A stretch of DNA of 64,000 nt, from assembly GCF_043290135.1 (NCBI RefSeq), contig NC_134702.1, positions 88,746,817-88,810,816 of the forward strand. The letters run 5' to 3'. The DNA comes from Rhipicephalus microplus (lineage: Eukaryota > Arthropoda > Arachnida > Ixodida > Ixodidae). The translations under genes and the position numbers were made by a program. The notes under the pieces are model-generated. The model saw only the letters and a program-made list of their open reading frames with translations. It had not been told where the DNA came from and did not search any database. Shown piece by piece: positions 53,990 to 64,000 of this stretch (position 1 is the first letter of the stretch; each line of letters opens with the position of its first letter).

Positions 53990-55444
53990 TATTTTTGTAC
54001 CGCAGAACGGAGATCTACAAGGACCTAATTCTCCCAAGGATAGAGTATTTGAAACTTTATTTCCAGTATATTACAAGTGAACACCGTTTTGAAAAATCTT
54101 CTCATCAAAAAGTTGAAGCGGTTGCACGATAAGAACATGTGCTGGATTCTTTTCCCATCGTAGTAGAATGAGCAACGTGGGGACGGAGCCAGACCACCTG
54201 TGGGCATTTAATACTTTAATTTTTGAAAGCAACAGTGAGATCTTGTAAAAAAATTGTCTTGTGTCATGTTCAATAGAAACTCCTACGCCAGGAAACATGA
54301 GGTGTTGATACTCGTATATATGAGCGATTGATGTTTTTTGAGGGTCTTGCATTTTGGCACACCTTCTAAATCTGGAACCATTTATAGGAGTTGTTGCCGG
54401 TGTAATTGAGAATTTCGGAACACAGAGAGTAGCTTTCGCCAGAGCGTGCGCGATTTCATTCGTTTTTATCTCTTTGTGGCCTGGTACCCAGAAAAACCTG
54501 GTTACACTTACGTGTATAGAAACCAGAAAATGAAAACTACGTGATAAATGAGAGTTGAATTTTGGGGGCTATGCTGAGCACAAATATAAAGAGTTTGTAA
54601 CTATATATGGCCATACTTTATGTTGATGGGGAGCTTCCTAATGCGAATATAACGCCAGAAATTCCTTCGAAAATGATGATAAAATACTGGCAAGCACTGT
54701 ATTGAAAATGACTAATTGAAGGTCTCGAAGATTATACAAATTCTGCATTTTGCCTCAGATTCGGAGGCACCTGATAATAATTGTTATAGTTATCCTCACT
54801 AAATGCCTCTGTAAAAGCCCATTTACCATCTGGTAAGGAAGAAACAAAGAAAATAACTTTGTTTTTATTCGGCGGAAGGTGACAGGGTCCCGCACCTGGC
54901 TGAGCTCATCGTAGACACCGGTAAGGCAACTATTTTCGAATAGTTGGGCTATATATAATCAAAATGACTTAGAGGTACTGTCTTTGATCACTAATGGAAC
55001 GAGATTCAGTTACTTTAACATTAACTGGTTCAACAAGTGCTTGTACGTAGCTAAGCTGCGGTGTACGAAACCGAGGCCAATAAAATAGAAAAAGGTAAGT
55101 CTCGCTGATTCATAAAAATTGTTTTCGGTTTATCATAGATTGATAATTTATGGCAATGCTTGCACTGTTAGTATTCTCAACCAGACAGAGGGTGACTTTT
55201 CTTCTAAATAGAGGACATTATTGGATATATTATTATAGGTAATCCAAGCGTTAGGGCCTCTCTTTCTAAGGGTATGAAAGAGGACGCAGTTGATAAGATG
55301 GTGCTTAAGAATATAGAACACATCCGAATTGTAATACTCGGCGTACATACGCTTTGTGAACCAATATTAGTGTGCCTATCTTGCATCCCCGATCGACCTT
55401 TGCCCAACCTTTTGTAGGGCTTCCAGCGCCCGTACTTCTAAATA
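53990..55444 (-). pseudogene. I-group LINE C-terminal remnant, copy C
   Basis: Minus strand: FTKRMYAEYYNSDVFYILKH near 55350, CVLFHTLRKRGPNAW near 55270, then the RNase H end FFWVPGHKEIKTNEIAHALA with KATLCVPKFS near 54505-54420, and further AKMQDPQKTSIAHIYEYQHL near 54350 and CSFYYDGKRIQHMFLSCNRF near 54150. The last segment resembles the Cys/His-containing C-terminal end of many LINE proteins. Stops are frequent but the RNase H part is clean over more than 60 codons. Confidence 0.78.
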
Positions 55445-55624
55445 TGTATGTATGTTGTATGTATGTATGTATGTATGTATGTATGTATGTATGTATGTAT
55501 GTATGTATGTATGTATGTATGTATGTATGTATGTATGTATGTATGTATGTATGTATGTATGTATGTATGTACGTAAGTATGTATGTAAGTATGTATGTAT
55601 GTATGTATGTATTTATGTATGTAT
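55445..55624. repeat. (TATG)n microsatellite, about 180 bp
   Basis: TATG repeats with a TTGT slip at 55454 and AAGT/ACGT variants near 55570-55590. The left side is LINE copy C, the right side the LTR of LTR-6. Confidence 0.98.
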
Positions 55625-55810
55625 TGTGGGCGTTTGTTACATCGTTCTCATCACTGTATGACTATAATCACCATCATCCACTTGCCGCTTCCTTATGGCC
55701 ACTCTGTGCCATCATCATTGTATTCTTCTGTGGACTGGCTCTGCCCGTTCGTTTTTCGAGGTCTTTCCTCACATAAACGCTGTCGCAACCAAGACTATAC
55801 CAAGACTTCA
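55625..55810 (+). repeat. 5' LTR of LTR-6
   Basis: 186 bp from TGTGGGCGTTTG to AAGACTTCA. It is about 95% like the LTR at 45059 by eye and sits at the same position relative to the last TATG repeat. Confidence 0.9.
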
Positions 55811-55905
55811 TACGTAGTGGAGATTGATTTTCAGTCCTCTGATCTCCCGGAGCCCGCTCTACCACCTGGAGCTTCCTTCAGGCCGCAGATTGCGCCCGCT
55901 GTCGG

Positions 55906-56500
55906 GCAGCATGTCCCAGACCGAGCCTGCTTCTGGTGATGTCATTAAACACACACCACCGCAAGCGTCCCCTCCTATTTACATACACGGACATCAGCGG
56001 GAACCCCCGCTCTTCGCTGGTCTTCGTGAAGAAGACGTAGAAGACTGGCTAGATGACTACGATCGCGAAAGTGTCGCCAATCAGTGGGACGAGGCCACCT
56101 AACGGCGTTACGTGCTTTTTTATCTAACCGGAGTCGCAAAGACATGGTGTTTTAACCACGTCCTTGACTTAGCCGACTGGGCTACCTTCCAGCAGCAGCT
56201 GCGAGACGTTTTTGGGACATCGGACATTCGATCCGCCATCGCGAAGAGGACACTCGATACTCGCCAACAAAATCCCCGTGAGTTGTACACTTCATACATC
56301 GAAGATGTCTTCACACTGTACCGGCGTGTCCATCAATTCATGCCGGAATCGGACAAAGTGCGCCACATACTGAAAGGCATTGGGCCTGTTGCCTTTAATG
56401 CCTTGTCTGTGAAACCCAGCTACCATCGCTGACGTCGTGATGACATGTCAGCACTTTGATGCGCTGGACTCTGTTCGTCTCCAACCGCACATCGACGTCA
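55906..56500 (+). pseudogene. gag: Gag N-terminal part of LTR-6
   Basis: MSQTEPASGDVIKHTPPQAS near 55912 corresponds to the gag start in LTR-2 and LTR-3. Then PPLFAGLREEDVEDWLDDYD near 56010, a TAA at 56100, GVAKTWCFNHVLDLADWATF near 56140, ELYTSYIEDVFTLYRRVHQF near 56280 and a frame change near 56410. The remainder is lost at the junction with LTR-7. Confidence 0.82.
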
Positions 56501-56510
56501 ACCACTCCAC

Positions 56511-57770
56511 GTCTCAATTCATTCCAGTCGCGGTGATGTGAGGAAACGTACATGCTGAGCATGTCAGCCAACGTGCGGTTAAAACGCTCGCACAAGCCGT
56601 TGGCCTGTGGGTGGTATGCTGTTGTGGTGGCATGCTCGCTACCCACGAGCCGGAATATTTCTTCGGTCAAGTTGGCGACAAGTGCTGCCCACGATCGCTT
56701 ATTACTTTCTCCGGGGCACCGTGACGTAGGACGATTTGTTTGACGAAAGCTCTTGCCGCTTCTGCGGCAGTGGCCGCTGGACACGCGACAGCCTCGACCC
56801 ATTTCGTATGGTAGTCGGTAATCACGACGATGTAGCGGTTCCCTGCTTTGGATTTAGTGAAAGGCCCAATGAAGTCGATGCCCACCTGCTGAAAAGGTCG
56901 ACCTGAGGGTGGGATCAGTTGGAGGAAACCGACCGGCCTCCCCGGTGGTTGCTTTCGGTTCTGGCAATCGGGGCAGGAGAGAACGTACTTGCTTACGTAC
57001 GAGAACATCTTCGGCCAGAAATATCGGCAACGAACTTTCTCCCATGTGCGCTTGACACCTAAGTGGCCTGCCGTGGTGGCGTCATGGCAGTACCTTAAAA
57101 TCTCAGATCTCAAGCACTTGGGGACAACGAGCACCGCACGATCCTCCTGAAGCCCTTTCGCCCTTCGATACAGTACACCGTCGATCAACCAAAAGCTCCG
57201 TGCCGTTCTTTTAGTTTTCCTGACAACGGGCACATCCGGGTGCTCGAGGTGCTGCATAATTTCTTTCATCCATGGGTCTGCCCTCTGCTTTTTTCCAACA
57301 TCCACCTGATAAAGAACCAGCAACGGTAAGGGGTTTTCTTCGCTTACAGGCGCGGGATCATGAGGAAGGCGGGAAAGCGTGTCGGCATTTCCATTCTTGA
57401 GGCCAGGGCGGTGTCGCAACGTTATGTCGAATTCCTGAAGCAACAGAGACCATCGCATAAGACGACCGTTCGGATTCCTTACTTTCATTAGCCAAGCCAG
57501 GCTGGCTTGGTCAGTCACGACCGTGAACTTAGAACCAAAGACGTATGGCCGAAACTGTCCGCAGGCGTACACAACGGCGAGGCATTCTTTCTCAGTTGTA
57601 CTGTAGTTCATCTCAGCCTTGTTAAGGTGGCGGCTGTCATAGGCGACGACTCTCTCTTGAGTTCCAATTTTCTGTACAAGCACGGCGCCAATGCCGTAAT
57701 CACAGGCATCAGTGTGCACCTCTATCGGCTTTCCCGGCTCAAACTGACGCAGAATTGGGGCCCGTGATCA
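56511..57770 (-). pseudogene. pol: RNase H and integrase of LTR-7
   Basis: RNase H: HTDACDYGIGAVLVQ near 57715, EKECLAVVYACGQFRPYVF near 57590 and VVTDQASLAWLMK near 57520. A linker follows, then integrase HHCC (CHDATTAGHLGVKR near 57085, CPDCQNRKQPPG near 56970), VGIDFIGPFTKS (Asp) near 56885 and VISDRGQHL (Asp) near 56690, where a frameshift occurs. The third part, YHPQANGLCERFNRT with Glu, lies near 56610 in the next frame. The frame ends at the junction. Confidence 0.88.
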
Positions 57771-59459
57771 GCTTCTCTTTGAGGGATTGCATGGCCACTT
57801 CGCAGGCCACATCCCAGACGAAAGGAACATCCTTTTTGGTTAAGTTGGTGAGAGGTCGAGAAATGCGAGAGAAATCTTTGATGAATCGCCGATAGTAGTT
57901 ACAAATTCCGAGAAAGCTCTGTACACCTTTCTTGTGTCGTGGCTTTGAGAATTTTTCGATCGCTGCTACTTTGTCTGGGTCCGGCCGGATGCTTTCACCT
58001 GTGAGAATGTGTTCAAGATATTTGATCTCCTGACGGGCAAAGCTGCATTTATCGGACTTCAGTCGTAAGTTTGCCGCGTCCAAAGCCGAAAACACACTTT
58101 CCAAATCTTGCAAATGAGTTGCCATAGTCTTCGAGAAAATAACGATGTCGTCCAAGTAGGCCAAACAAACTCCCCAGAGAAGACCACTGAGGACTTTGTT
58201 AATCATTCTCTGGAATGTGGCAGGGGCGTTGCACAGGCCGAAAGGGACAACATTGAATTCGTACAGGCCGGGTCCACAAGCAAATGCGGTCTTTTGTTTA
58301 TCTTCCTCCTTGATGCCCACTTGCCAGTAGCTTGATGTTAGATCAAGGGTGGTGAAGTATTTTGACCCCTGTAGCACGTCGAGAATGTCATCAATTCGTG
58401 GCAGTGGGTGCACATTTTTTTAGTGACCTCATTGACTCTGCGGAAATCGATGCAGAAACGCCAAGTCCCATTTGGCTTCTTCACGAGGACGACAGGTGAT
58501 GACCAAGGACTGTGAGACTCTCTAATTATCCCATCGCGCAGCATTTCTTCTACTTGTTGCTCAATCTCTTGTCTTTCAAAAGGGGAATGACAATATGGGT
58601 GCTGATGAATTGGTCGAGAATCGCCTGTGTCGATCACATGTTCAGCAACATGAGTCTGCCGAATGGGGTTGTCACTGCACGTAAATAGATTGCGGTACTT
58701 CTCATTGAGCGACAGCAGTTCATCCCGTTCAGACGGCTGTAGGTGATCCCCAGTCTCTATGTCAAACTCTTGAGGCCCTTGATCGTTCTCGGGGGCCGTG
58801 ATTGCCAGCTGTGCGTCATGAATAGATGAAGCCCATCCAAGCTTTGTTCCGCTGAGCAGGTTTACTGGCGACATGGTAGGATTAGCTATGCGAATGAGGC
58901 CTCTCCCATGCACGATCCTCGTTATTGTGCGTGCAACCTGAAGTCCGTTTCTGAGCGTGCTGTTCGGTTCGACGAGGTGAATTCCGTCCTTTGCGACCTT
59001 TACTTCAATAGCGACTTCTGTGCGAGGTTCAAAGCGAATTTGCTCGTGGCACCGCACTGTAAGTACATCATTATGTTCGGGGGCACTTGAGTCTATACGT
59101 AGCCGGAAAATTTCACCGTTTAGTTGCAGCTCTTTTTTGGAGAACACAATGAGAAGCCGGGCTGCTCGACAAAAAAGAAGACCACCGAGTAGCTCGTACG
59201 GGCAATCCTTGACCACTAAAAACGTCTCGTGAACTTTGGTGGTGCCAAATTCAAGTTTCATTTCAGCTTCACCATTGGGGGTGAGCAAGCCCCCGTCAAT
59301 TCCTCGGATGAATATGTCTTTTCTCGATTTGAATGAAACACATATTTCGTTAGCTAATTCTTCTGAGATGACATTTACGGCCGAGCCGGTGTCAATTACA
59401 AGTTTTGTTTCTGTACCGTTGGCTCGTGTGGGGACTGTGAGAAGCTGACTTTCCGACAA
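57739..59459 (-). pseudogene. pol: Protease and reverse transcriptase of LTR-7
   Basis: Open frame 59459-58338 with protease KLVIDTGSAVNVIS near the start (intact DTG), and the RT beginning: RPIHQHPYCHSPFERQEIE, SPWSSPVVLVKKPNGTWRFC. A frameshift near 58420 in a T run moves the rest to 58413-57739: [52 protein letters not shown] and YLDDIVIFSK with the catalytic pair near 58150. Apart from two frame slips the catalytic residues are all kept. Confidence 0.9.
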
Positions 59460-59488
59460 TGTGCCGATGGGGCGGCCGGGCTGGCCCC

Positions 59489-60460
59489 CTAGGCCCGGCC
59501 GTTCTCGTTTCCCGAAGGATTAGGCTGCACATTCTGATTGCCTTGGAGCTCAGCCTCATCGTTCCTGTCATCTCGGAACCACTGCCAGCACTGTTGTGCT
59601 ATGTGACCTATTCGGCGGCAAATCTGGCATCGAGGACGCCTGTCATTGGCACGGGAAGTTCTCTGAGGCCAAGGCATTGGGGGGCGACGCACCTCGTATT
59701 CGATGCCTTTTAGCCGGTCAGACAGCAAGGCAACCGAGTCCGCAATCGTTTTCAGGTCTCTCTCACGGTCGGCAGCCTCCCGCGGGCAACGCAATTCGGC
59801 CGTGGCGAAAGTGGCGACACACGTAGGAGGAGGGTGCCCTGTCGCTGCGGCGGGTGCGAACCCTACGGGATGCGCGGTGTTTTGCATCCACGACTGCGAT
59901 CCGGTGGAATACCGGATGCAAATCGGTTGTAGCTCCGACACACGGCTGATAAAAGCTTCCAGATTTATGCGTTGCAAAATTCGGAGGAATGCAGTGCAGC
60001 TCTCCGGGTTTGCGATTATCATTTTCTCCAGAACATCTGGACGTAAACCGCGTATAAGGTGCCGCAACCGATCATCTTCCGTCATAGACGGGTTCACTCT
60101 TGCACACAGCTGTAGGACGTCATAGTAGTACTGCTCGGGGGTTTCAGACGGCAATTGAGTGCGGTTTTGTAGCCGCAAATAGGTGATCTCGACTGAGTGG
60201 CGACTCGTAAAGGACGTTTTTAGTAGCGTCGCTCATTCTTCCTATGTACTAGGGGCACCGGTTAGAATGTGAATATTGTGCCACTTTTTCGCATCTCCGT
60301 CTAAAGCCAGATATAAAAATTTCACCTTCGTGGCTTGGTCCTAATTATTAAGCGACGCTACATGTTCGTAGCAAAGTAGCCACTCGGAAATAGATTCCTC
60401 CGGCGCGCCTCTAAAGACTGGTGCTTCCGACGAATGGTTTAGCTTGGGGGGTAGACATAG
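59489..60460 (-). pseudogene. gag: Gag of LTR-7
   Basis: Open from 60178 to 59489 with PSETPEQYYYDVLQLCARVN, RLRHLIRGLRPDVLEKMI and one CCHC knuckle CQICRRIGHIAQQC near 59620. Upstream the same capsid region continues (PVFRGAPEESISEWLLCYEH near 60410, KVKFLYLALDGDAKKWH near 60320) but has stops near 60340 and 60235. The start codon is not certain. Confidence 0.82.
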
Positions 60461-60583
60461 CAGAGAAGAAGGTATGGGGTTCCGTCATAGTAGAACAGTC
60501 AGAGGTAGGTTCCTGGTATTTGTTGTTGACTCGGGGCATAATTTCAGAGCGGTACTATCGTTACCGAGCAACCTCCACCACTT

Positions 60584-61513
60584 TGTAGCGAAACGTCGGG
60601 GTTGTTCAAAGTTAGGCGCCTCGGACGACCAGGGAGACGAATAAGTGTGGGTGAAACTCCGCGGAGGCAATCGATGAGAAGTCAGCACGATGATGTCGGG
60701 GAGCACTCATTGGGGGTTTATTTAGCTAACACAACTTCAATTTACAAAATCCACTAGGTCACAAAGACAAAACATAGAAAATGGTGGCATACCGCTCGGC
60801 CTTCATGGCGCTGGTCTCCGGTGGTGAGATCCGCTGTTTACCCCGACTCCGATCTCTTTTCAAATTCAAACATCCTCTTTTTAACCCTTGGTCGAACAAA
60901 GAGTCTTCACAAAAACCAATCACATGTTGGGACTCGCATCATCACAACCAATCACAGAAACACTTTCATAAAAGGCACTACATTTGTAAAAACCTCTTTA
61001 CCAAATGAAACACGCAAAGGGATAGGTTCTCCGCGCGGGACACTCTCTCCCATGCCAGGCCGTGCTGCTCAACATTACTCGTGCTGCCTCTATCGGCCGA
61101 CTTCCGTCGGCGGCCGTTCTCACGCTCGAGCCCCGTCAGTTCTTTTATTAACTGTTGCTTCCTAGAAGCGTCCTTAAGAGCGATGGGTACACCATTTGCA
61201 CCGTGTGCTTACCAGGTGTACATGCGACAGCGAGGCGCCCCGACATCCTAACAACAGCGGGGGAGAATATGGTCGTTTACCTGCCGCTACTATGTCTCGG
61301 TCAGCCAAGTGGTCGCGTCCCCATGTCATTCTCAATGTCACGCGTGCCTGCCAACAATGGCTTAAACTCAGACGGTGGCGCCGGACCTGCCTCTTGCTAG
61401 ACGCTTTTCCGAGTAAGCTTTCCCCTTCAAATCCCGAACGGGGGCGACCTTGACTGCTCCGCTTGTGAGCCGTAAAAGAACAAGGTTTTCCGCGAAACAT
61501 TGCTCTCGCGACA
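60584..61513 (-). repeat. 5' LTR of LTR-7 (930 bp) with primer-binding site
   Basis: In element sense it runs from TGTCGCGAGAGC (61513) to TTCGCTACA (60584). An AATAAA is near 60722. Three bases later TGGTGGAGGTTGCTCGG (60580-60564) starts with TGG like a tRNA primer site and resembles that of LTR-3. Only one LTR is present, so the outer end is inferred from the TG...CA ends and from the start of the microsatellite. Confidence 0.75.
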
Positions 61514-61850
61514 ATACATACATACATACATACATACATACATACATACATACATACATACATACATACATACATACATACATACATACATACATACATA
61601 CATACATACATACATACATACATACATACATACATACATACATACATACATACATACATACACACACACATACACACATACATACATACATACACACATA
61701 CATACATACATACATACATACATACATACATACATACATACATACATACATACATACATACATACATACATACATACATACATACATACATACATACATA
61801 CATACATACATACATACATACATACATACATACATACATACATACATACA

Positions 61851-61880
<30 letters not shown>
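61514..61880. repeat. (CATA)n microsatellite, about 367 bp
   Basis: Long CATA tract with a CACACACA variant patch at about 61661-61693. The left side is the LTR-7 LTR, the right side LINE copy D. Confidence 0.98.
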
Positions 61881-61881
<1 letters not shown>

Positions 61882-62119
61882 TTAGAATTACGGGCACTGG
61901 AAGCCCTACAAAAAGTTGGGCGAAGGTCGATCGGGGATGCAAGATAGGCACACTAATATTGGTTCACAAAGAGTATGTACGTTCAGTATTAAAATTCGGT
62001 TTGTTTTATATTCTTAAGCACCGTCCTATAAACTGCGTTCTCTTTTATACCCTTAGAAAGAGAGGCCCTAAGGCTTGGACTACCGATATTATTATAGACA
62101 ATAATGGCCTCTATTCAGA

Positions 62120-63293
62120 AGCAAAGTCACCCTCTGGCTGGTGGAGTGCAAGCATTCTCATAAATTATCAATCTATGATAAACCTAAAAACGATTTTTAT
62201 GAATCAGCGAGACTTATTTTTTTTTCTATCTTATTGGCCTCGGTTTCATACACCGCAGCTGAGCTACGTACAAGCACTTATTGAACCAGTCGATGTTAAA
62301 GTAAACGAATTTCCTTCCATTGGTAATGAAAGACAGTACCTCTAAGTGATTTTGACTATATGTAGCCCAATTATTCGAACAAAGTTGCCTTACCGGTTTC
62401 TACGTGGGGCTCAGCCAGATGCGGACCCTGTCACCTTACGCCGAATAAAAACAAAGTTATTTTCCTTTGTTTCTTCCTTACCAGGTGGTAAATAAGCTTT
62501 TACAGAGGCGTTTAGTTAGGATAAATACAAAAATAATTATCAGGTGCCCCAGAATATGAGGCAAAATGCAGAATTGGTATCATCTTCGAGACCTACAATT
62601 AGTCATTTTCAATACAGCACTTGCCAATATTTTCTCATAATTTTTCGACTGAATTTCTGGCGGTTATAATAGCATTAGAAAGCTCCCCATCAACATCAAG
62701 TATGGCCATATATATTTACAGAATCTTTATCTTTGTGCTCAGCATAGCCCCCAAAAAGCGACTCTGATTTATCACGTAGTTTTCATTTTCTGGTCCCTAT
62801 ACACGTAAGTGTAACCAGGTTATTCTGGGTACCAAGCCACAAAGAGATAAAAACGAATGAAATCGCGCACGCTCTGGCGAAAGCTACTCTCTGTGTTCCG
62901 CAATTCTCAATTATACGGACAACTATGTTCATAAATCGCGACAGATTTAGAAGGCATGCCAAAATGCAAGACACTCAAAAAACATCAATCGCTCATATAT
63001 CCGTGTTTCAACACCTCATGTTTCCTTGGCGTAGGAGCTTCTATTCAACACGACAAAAGGCGGTTATCTTTACAAAATCTCACTGTCGCTTTCAAAAATT
63101 AAAGTATTATATGCCCACAGGTGAACTGGCTCCGTCCCCACGTTGCTCGTTTTACTACGATGGGAAAAGAATTCAGCACATTTTCTTATCACGAAACCGG
63201 TTCAATTTTTTGATGAGAAAATTTTCCAAAACGGTGTTCAATTGTGTTATATTGGAAGTAAAGTTTCAAATATTCCATCCTTGGGAGCATTAG
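62120..63293 (+). pseudogene. I-group LINE C-terminal remnant, copy D
   Basis: RNase H end from about 62823: FWVPSHKEIKTNEIAHALAK then ATLCVPQFS, followed in the same frame by RFRRHAKMQDTQKTSIAHI and CSFYYDGKRIQHIFLSRNRF to the stop near 63291, more than 150 codons without a break. Earlier pieces (EFLAVI-ALESSPSTS near 62640-62690) are in other frames. This is the cleanest stretch of the LINE tail in the window. Confidence 0.78.
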
Positions 63294-63511
63294 GTCCTTG
63301 TAGATCTCTGTTCTTCGGTACAGAAATAATTAAATGAATCAGGGTGGCTTTCATCGTGATTAGCATCATTATTTATTTCAATTATTGTGTATAACTTGTC
63401 ACACAAATATTATGTGATCACTTTATTATGAATAACTCCATTCTTGGTCAATACCTCATAGTGGGTAGGAGCCATTGTATAGTATCACCATCAGCGCAAA
63501 CGGCCACCAGA

Positions 63512-64000
63512 TTGCAGCGGCGTCCGCTCACAGCTACCGCCGCCCCTTATTCCGCCATCGACGAATCTCGGCAAATTGCAGCTACGTGAAATTTGGAGAC
63601 CGCGTTGGCCCAGCCCAAGCAGCCATCGGGGCAGTGTCTACTGAGACTCAACCATGACCTCAAGAACATCATTGACAACCCTGTGCCAGGAATCTTCGTC
63701 GAGCCCGAAAAAGGCAACGTCACCTACGTCCACGCCGTCATCGTGGGACCCGACAACACGCCGTGCCAGAGAGGCTTGTTCCATTTCGTGCTCATGTTCC
63801 CCCTTGACAACCCAGCCTGTCCACCTCAGGTACGCCTCATGACGACAGACGGCGGAAGGGTGCGCTTCAACCGGAAACTGTACAGCAGTGGGCTCGTCTC
63901 GCTCAGCATTCTGGGCACGTTTCACGGCCCCTCGTGGAACCCGGAGATGACCATCCAGACGGTGCTGGTTTCGATCCAGTCATTGGTCATTGAGCACGCT
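63512..64000 (+). pseudogene. UBE2Z-like E2 pseudogene, copy 6 (cut by window end)
   Basis: The usual ATG is TTG here (63512-63514) and a TGA at 63587-63589 precedes the UBC core, so it cannot start normally. From 63590 to the window end the frame is open: LLRLNHDLKNI, VGPDNTPCQRGLFHFV, PPQVRLMTTDGGRVRFNRK, GLVSLSILGTFHGPSWNPE with Ser (TCG 63899-63901) at the catalytic position, then SIQSLVIEHA at the edge. It lacks the 26-bp deletion of copies 1 and 2. Confidence 0.85.

Larger units (their letters stand above)
52622..55444 (-). repeat. Dispersed LINE/E2 mosaic repeat, copy C (3' truncated)
   Basis: Minus-strand order: LINE C-terminus (55444 to about 53990), E2-like gene (53808-52885), then the 3' region which stops at about 52622 in CTCCTTTCTTCACAG. 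The hAT tail is therefore missing. The 5' border at 55444 joins (TATG)n exactly as in copies B and D. Confidence 0.85.
55625..56510 (+). mobile_element. 5' part of a Ty3-type element, same family as LTR-5 (LTR-6)
   Basis: LTR 55625-55810, leader 55811-55990, gag start, then an abrupt change into the minus-strand element LTR-7 at about 56497-56515. The rest of the element is not in the window. Confidence 0.88.
56511..61513 (-). mobile_element. Ty3-type LTR retrotransposon, 3' truncated, second family (LTR-7)
   Basis: Minus-strand order: 930-bp 5' LTR (61513-60584), primer site, gag (about 60450-59489), protease and RT (59459-57739), RNase H and integrase (57740-56515). The integrase end, polypurine tract and 3' LTR are missing where LTR-6 gag begins. 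Its sequence is clearly different from LTR-1/2/3/5/6 (DTGSAVNVISEELA protease, SSYWQVGIKEED RT) and its LTR is much longer. Its outer LTR end touches the (CATA)n tract. Confidence 0.9.
61881..64000 (+). repeat. Dispersed LINE/E2 mosaic repeat, copy D (runs off window)
   Basis: Plus-strand copy beginning TTTAGAATTACGGGC right after (CATA)n, the same border as in copies B and C in reverse. LINE C-terminus to about 63340, then the E2-like gene up to the window end. Together with copy C it forms a large inverted repeat around 55445-61880. Confidence 0.87.

Overview
The window is eukaryotic, repeat-dense and has the character of an ixodid (hard) tick genome, most likely a metastriate tick. Evidence: a tRNA-derived SINE of the type known from hard ticks (near-complete at 23067 and 37121, fragments at 4155, 15058 and 52500), abundant Ty3-type and BEL/Pao LTR retrotransposons, I-group LINE remnants, a Helentron-like element, long (TATG)n microsatellites and spliceless decayed coding pieces. 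I find no host gene that looks intact and functional. Almost every recognisable coding stretch belongs to a mobile element or to one repeat family derived from a UBE2Z-like ubiquitin-conjugating enzyme (E2).

Layout. 1-3057: 3' part of a Ty3-type element (RT, RNase H, integrase, 3' LTR), cut by the window edge. 3058-11661: a head-to-tail tandem array of a ~2.8 kb unit, each full unit holding one E2-like pseudogene; a Helentron-like insertion (6138-7810) sits in the first full unit. 11698-15394: mostly unassigned DNA with a GT repeat and hairpins. 15395-20052 (minus): a dispersed copy of the longer parent repeat, made of LINE C-terminus, E2-like gene and hAT-transposase tail. 20053-25030: Ty3-type element with 5' LTR and a SINE inserted in RT. 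26701-32000 (minus): full-length Ty3-type element with near-identical LTRs and a GTAT target duplication. 33815-38251 (minus): another LINE/E2/hAT copy ending at a (TATG)n tract. 38443-44930 (minus): a BEL/Pao element lying inside that tract, itself carrying a 725-bp insertion with a TATA box and short ORF. 45059-48000: Ty3-type element with both LTRs. 49020-49455 (minus): fragment of 18S rRNA. 49907-50070: insertion containing a perfect 58-bp inverted repeat. 52622-55444 (minus): LINE/E2 copy, then (TATG)n, then the 5' end of a Ty3-type element (55625-56510) of the same family as at 45059. 56511-61513 (minus): another Ty3-type element with a 930-bp 5' LTR. 61514-61880: (CATA)n, followed by a sixth LINE/E2 copy running off the window end (plus).

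The most interesting system is the E2-like repeat family. All six copies carry serine (TCG codon) where UBE2Z has its catalytic cysteine, so the founder of the amplification was probably already unable to form the usual ubiquitin thioester. The family is spread both in tandem and as part of a larger mosaic repeat. The second theme is that every long (TATG)n tract here has LTR-retrotransposon ends abutting it. Statements on family relationship rest on motifs I could read by eye; no database search was possible.
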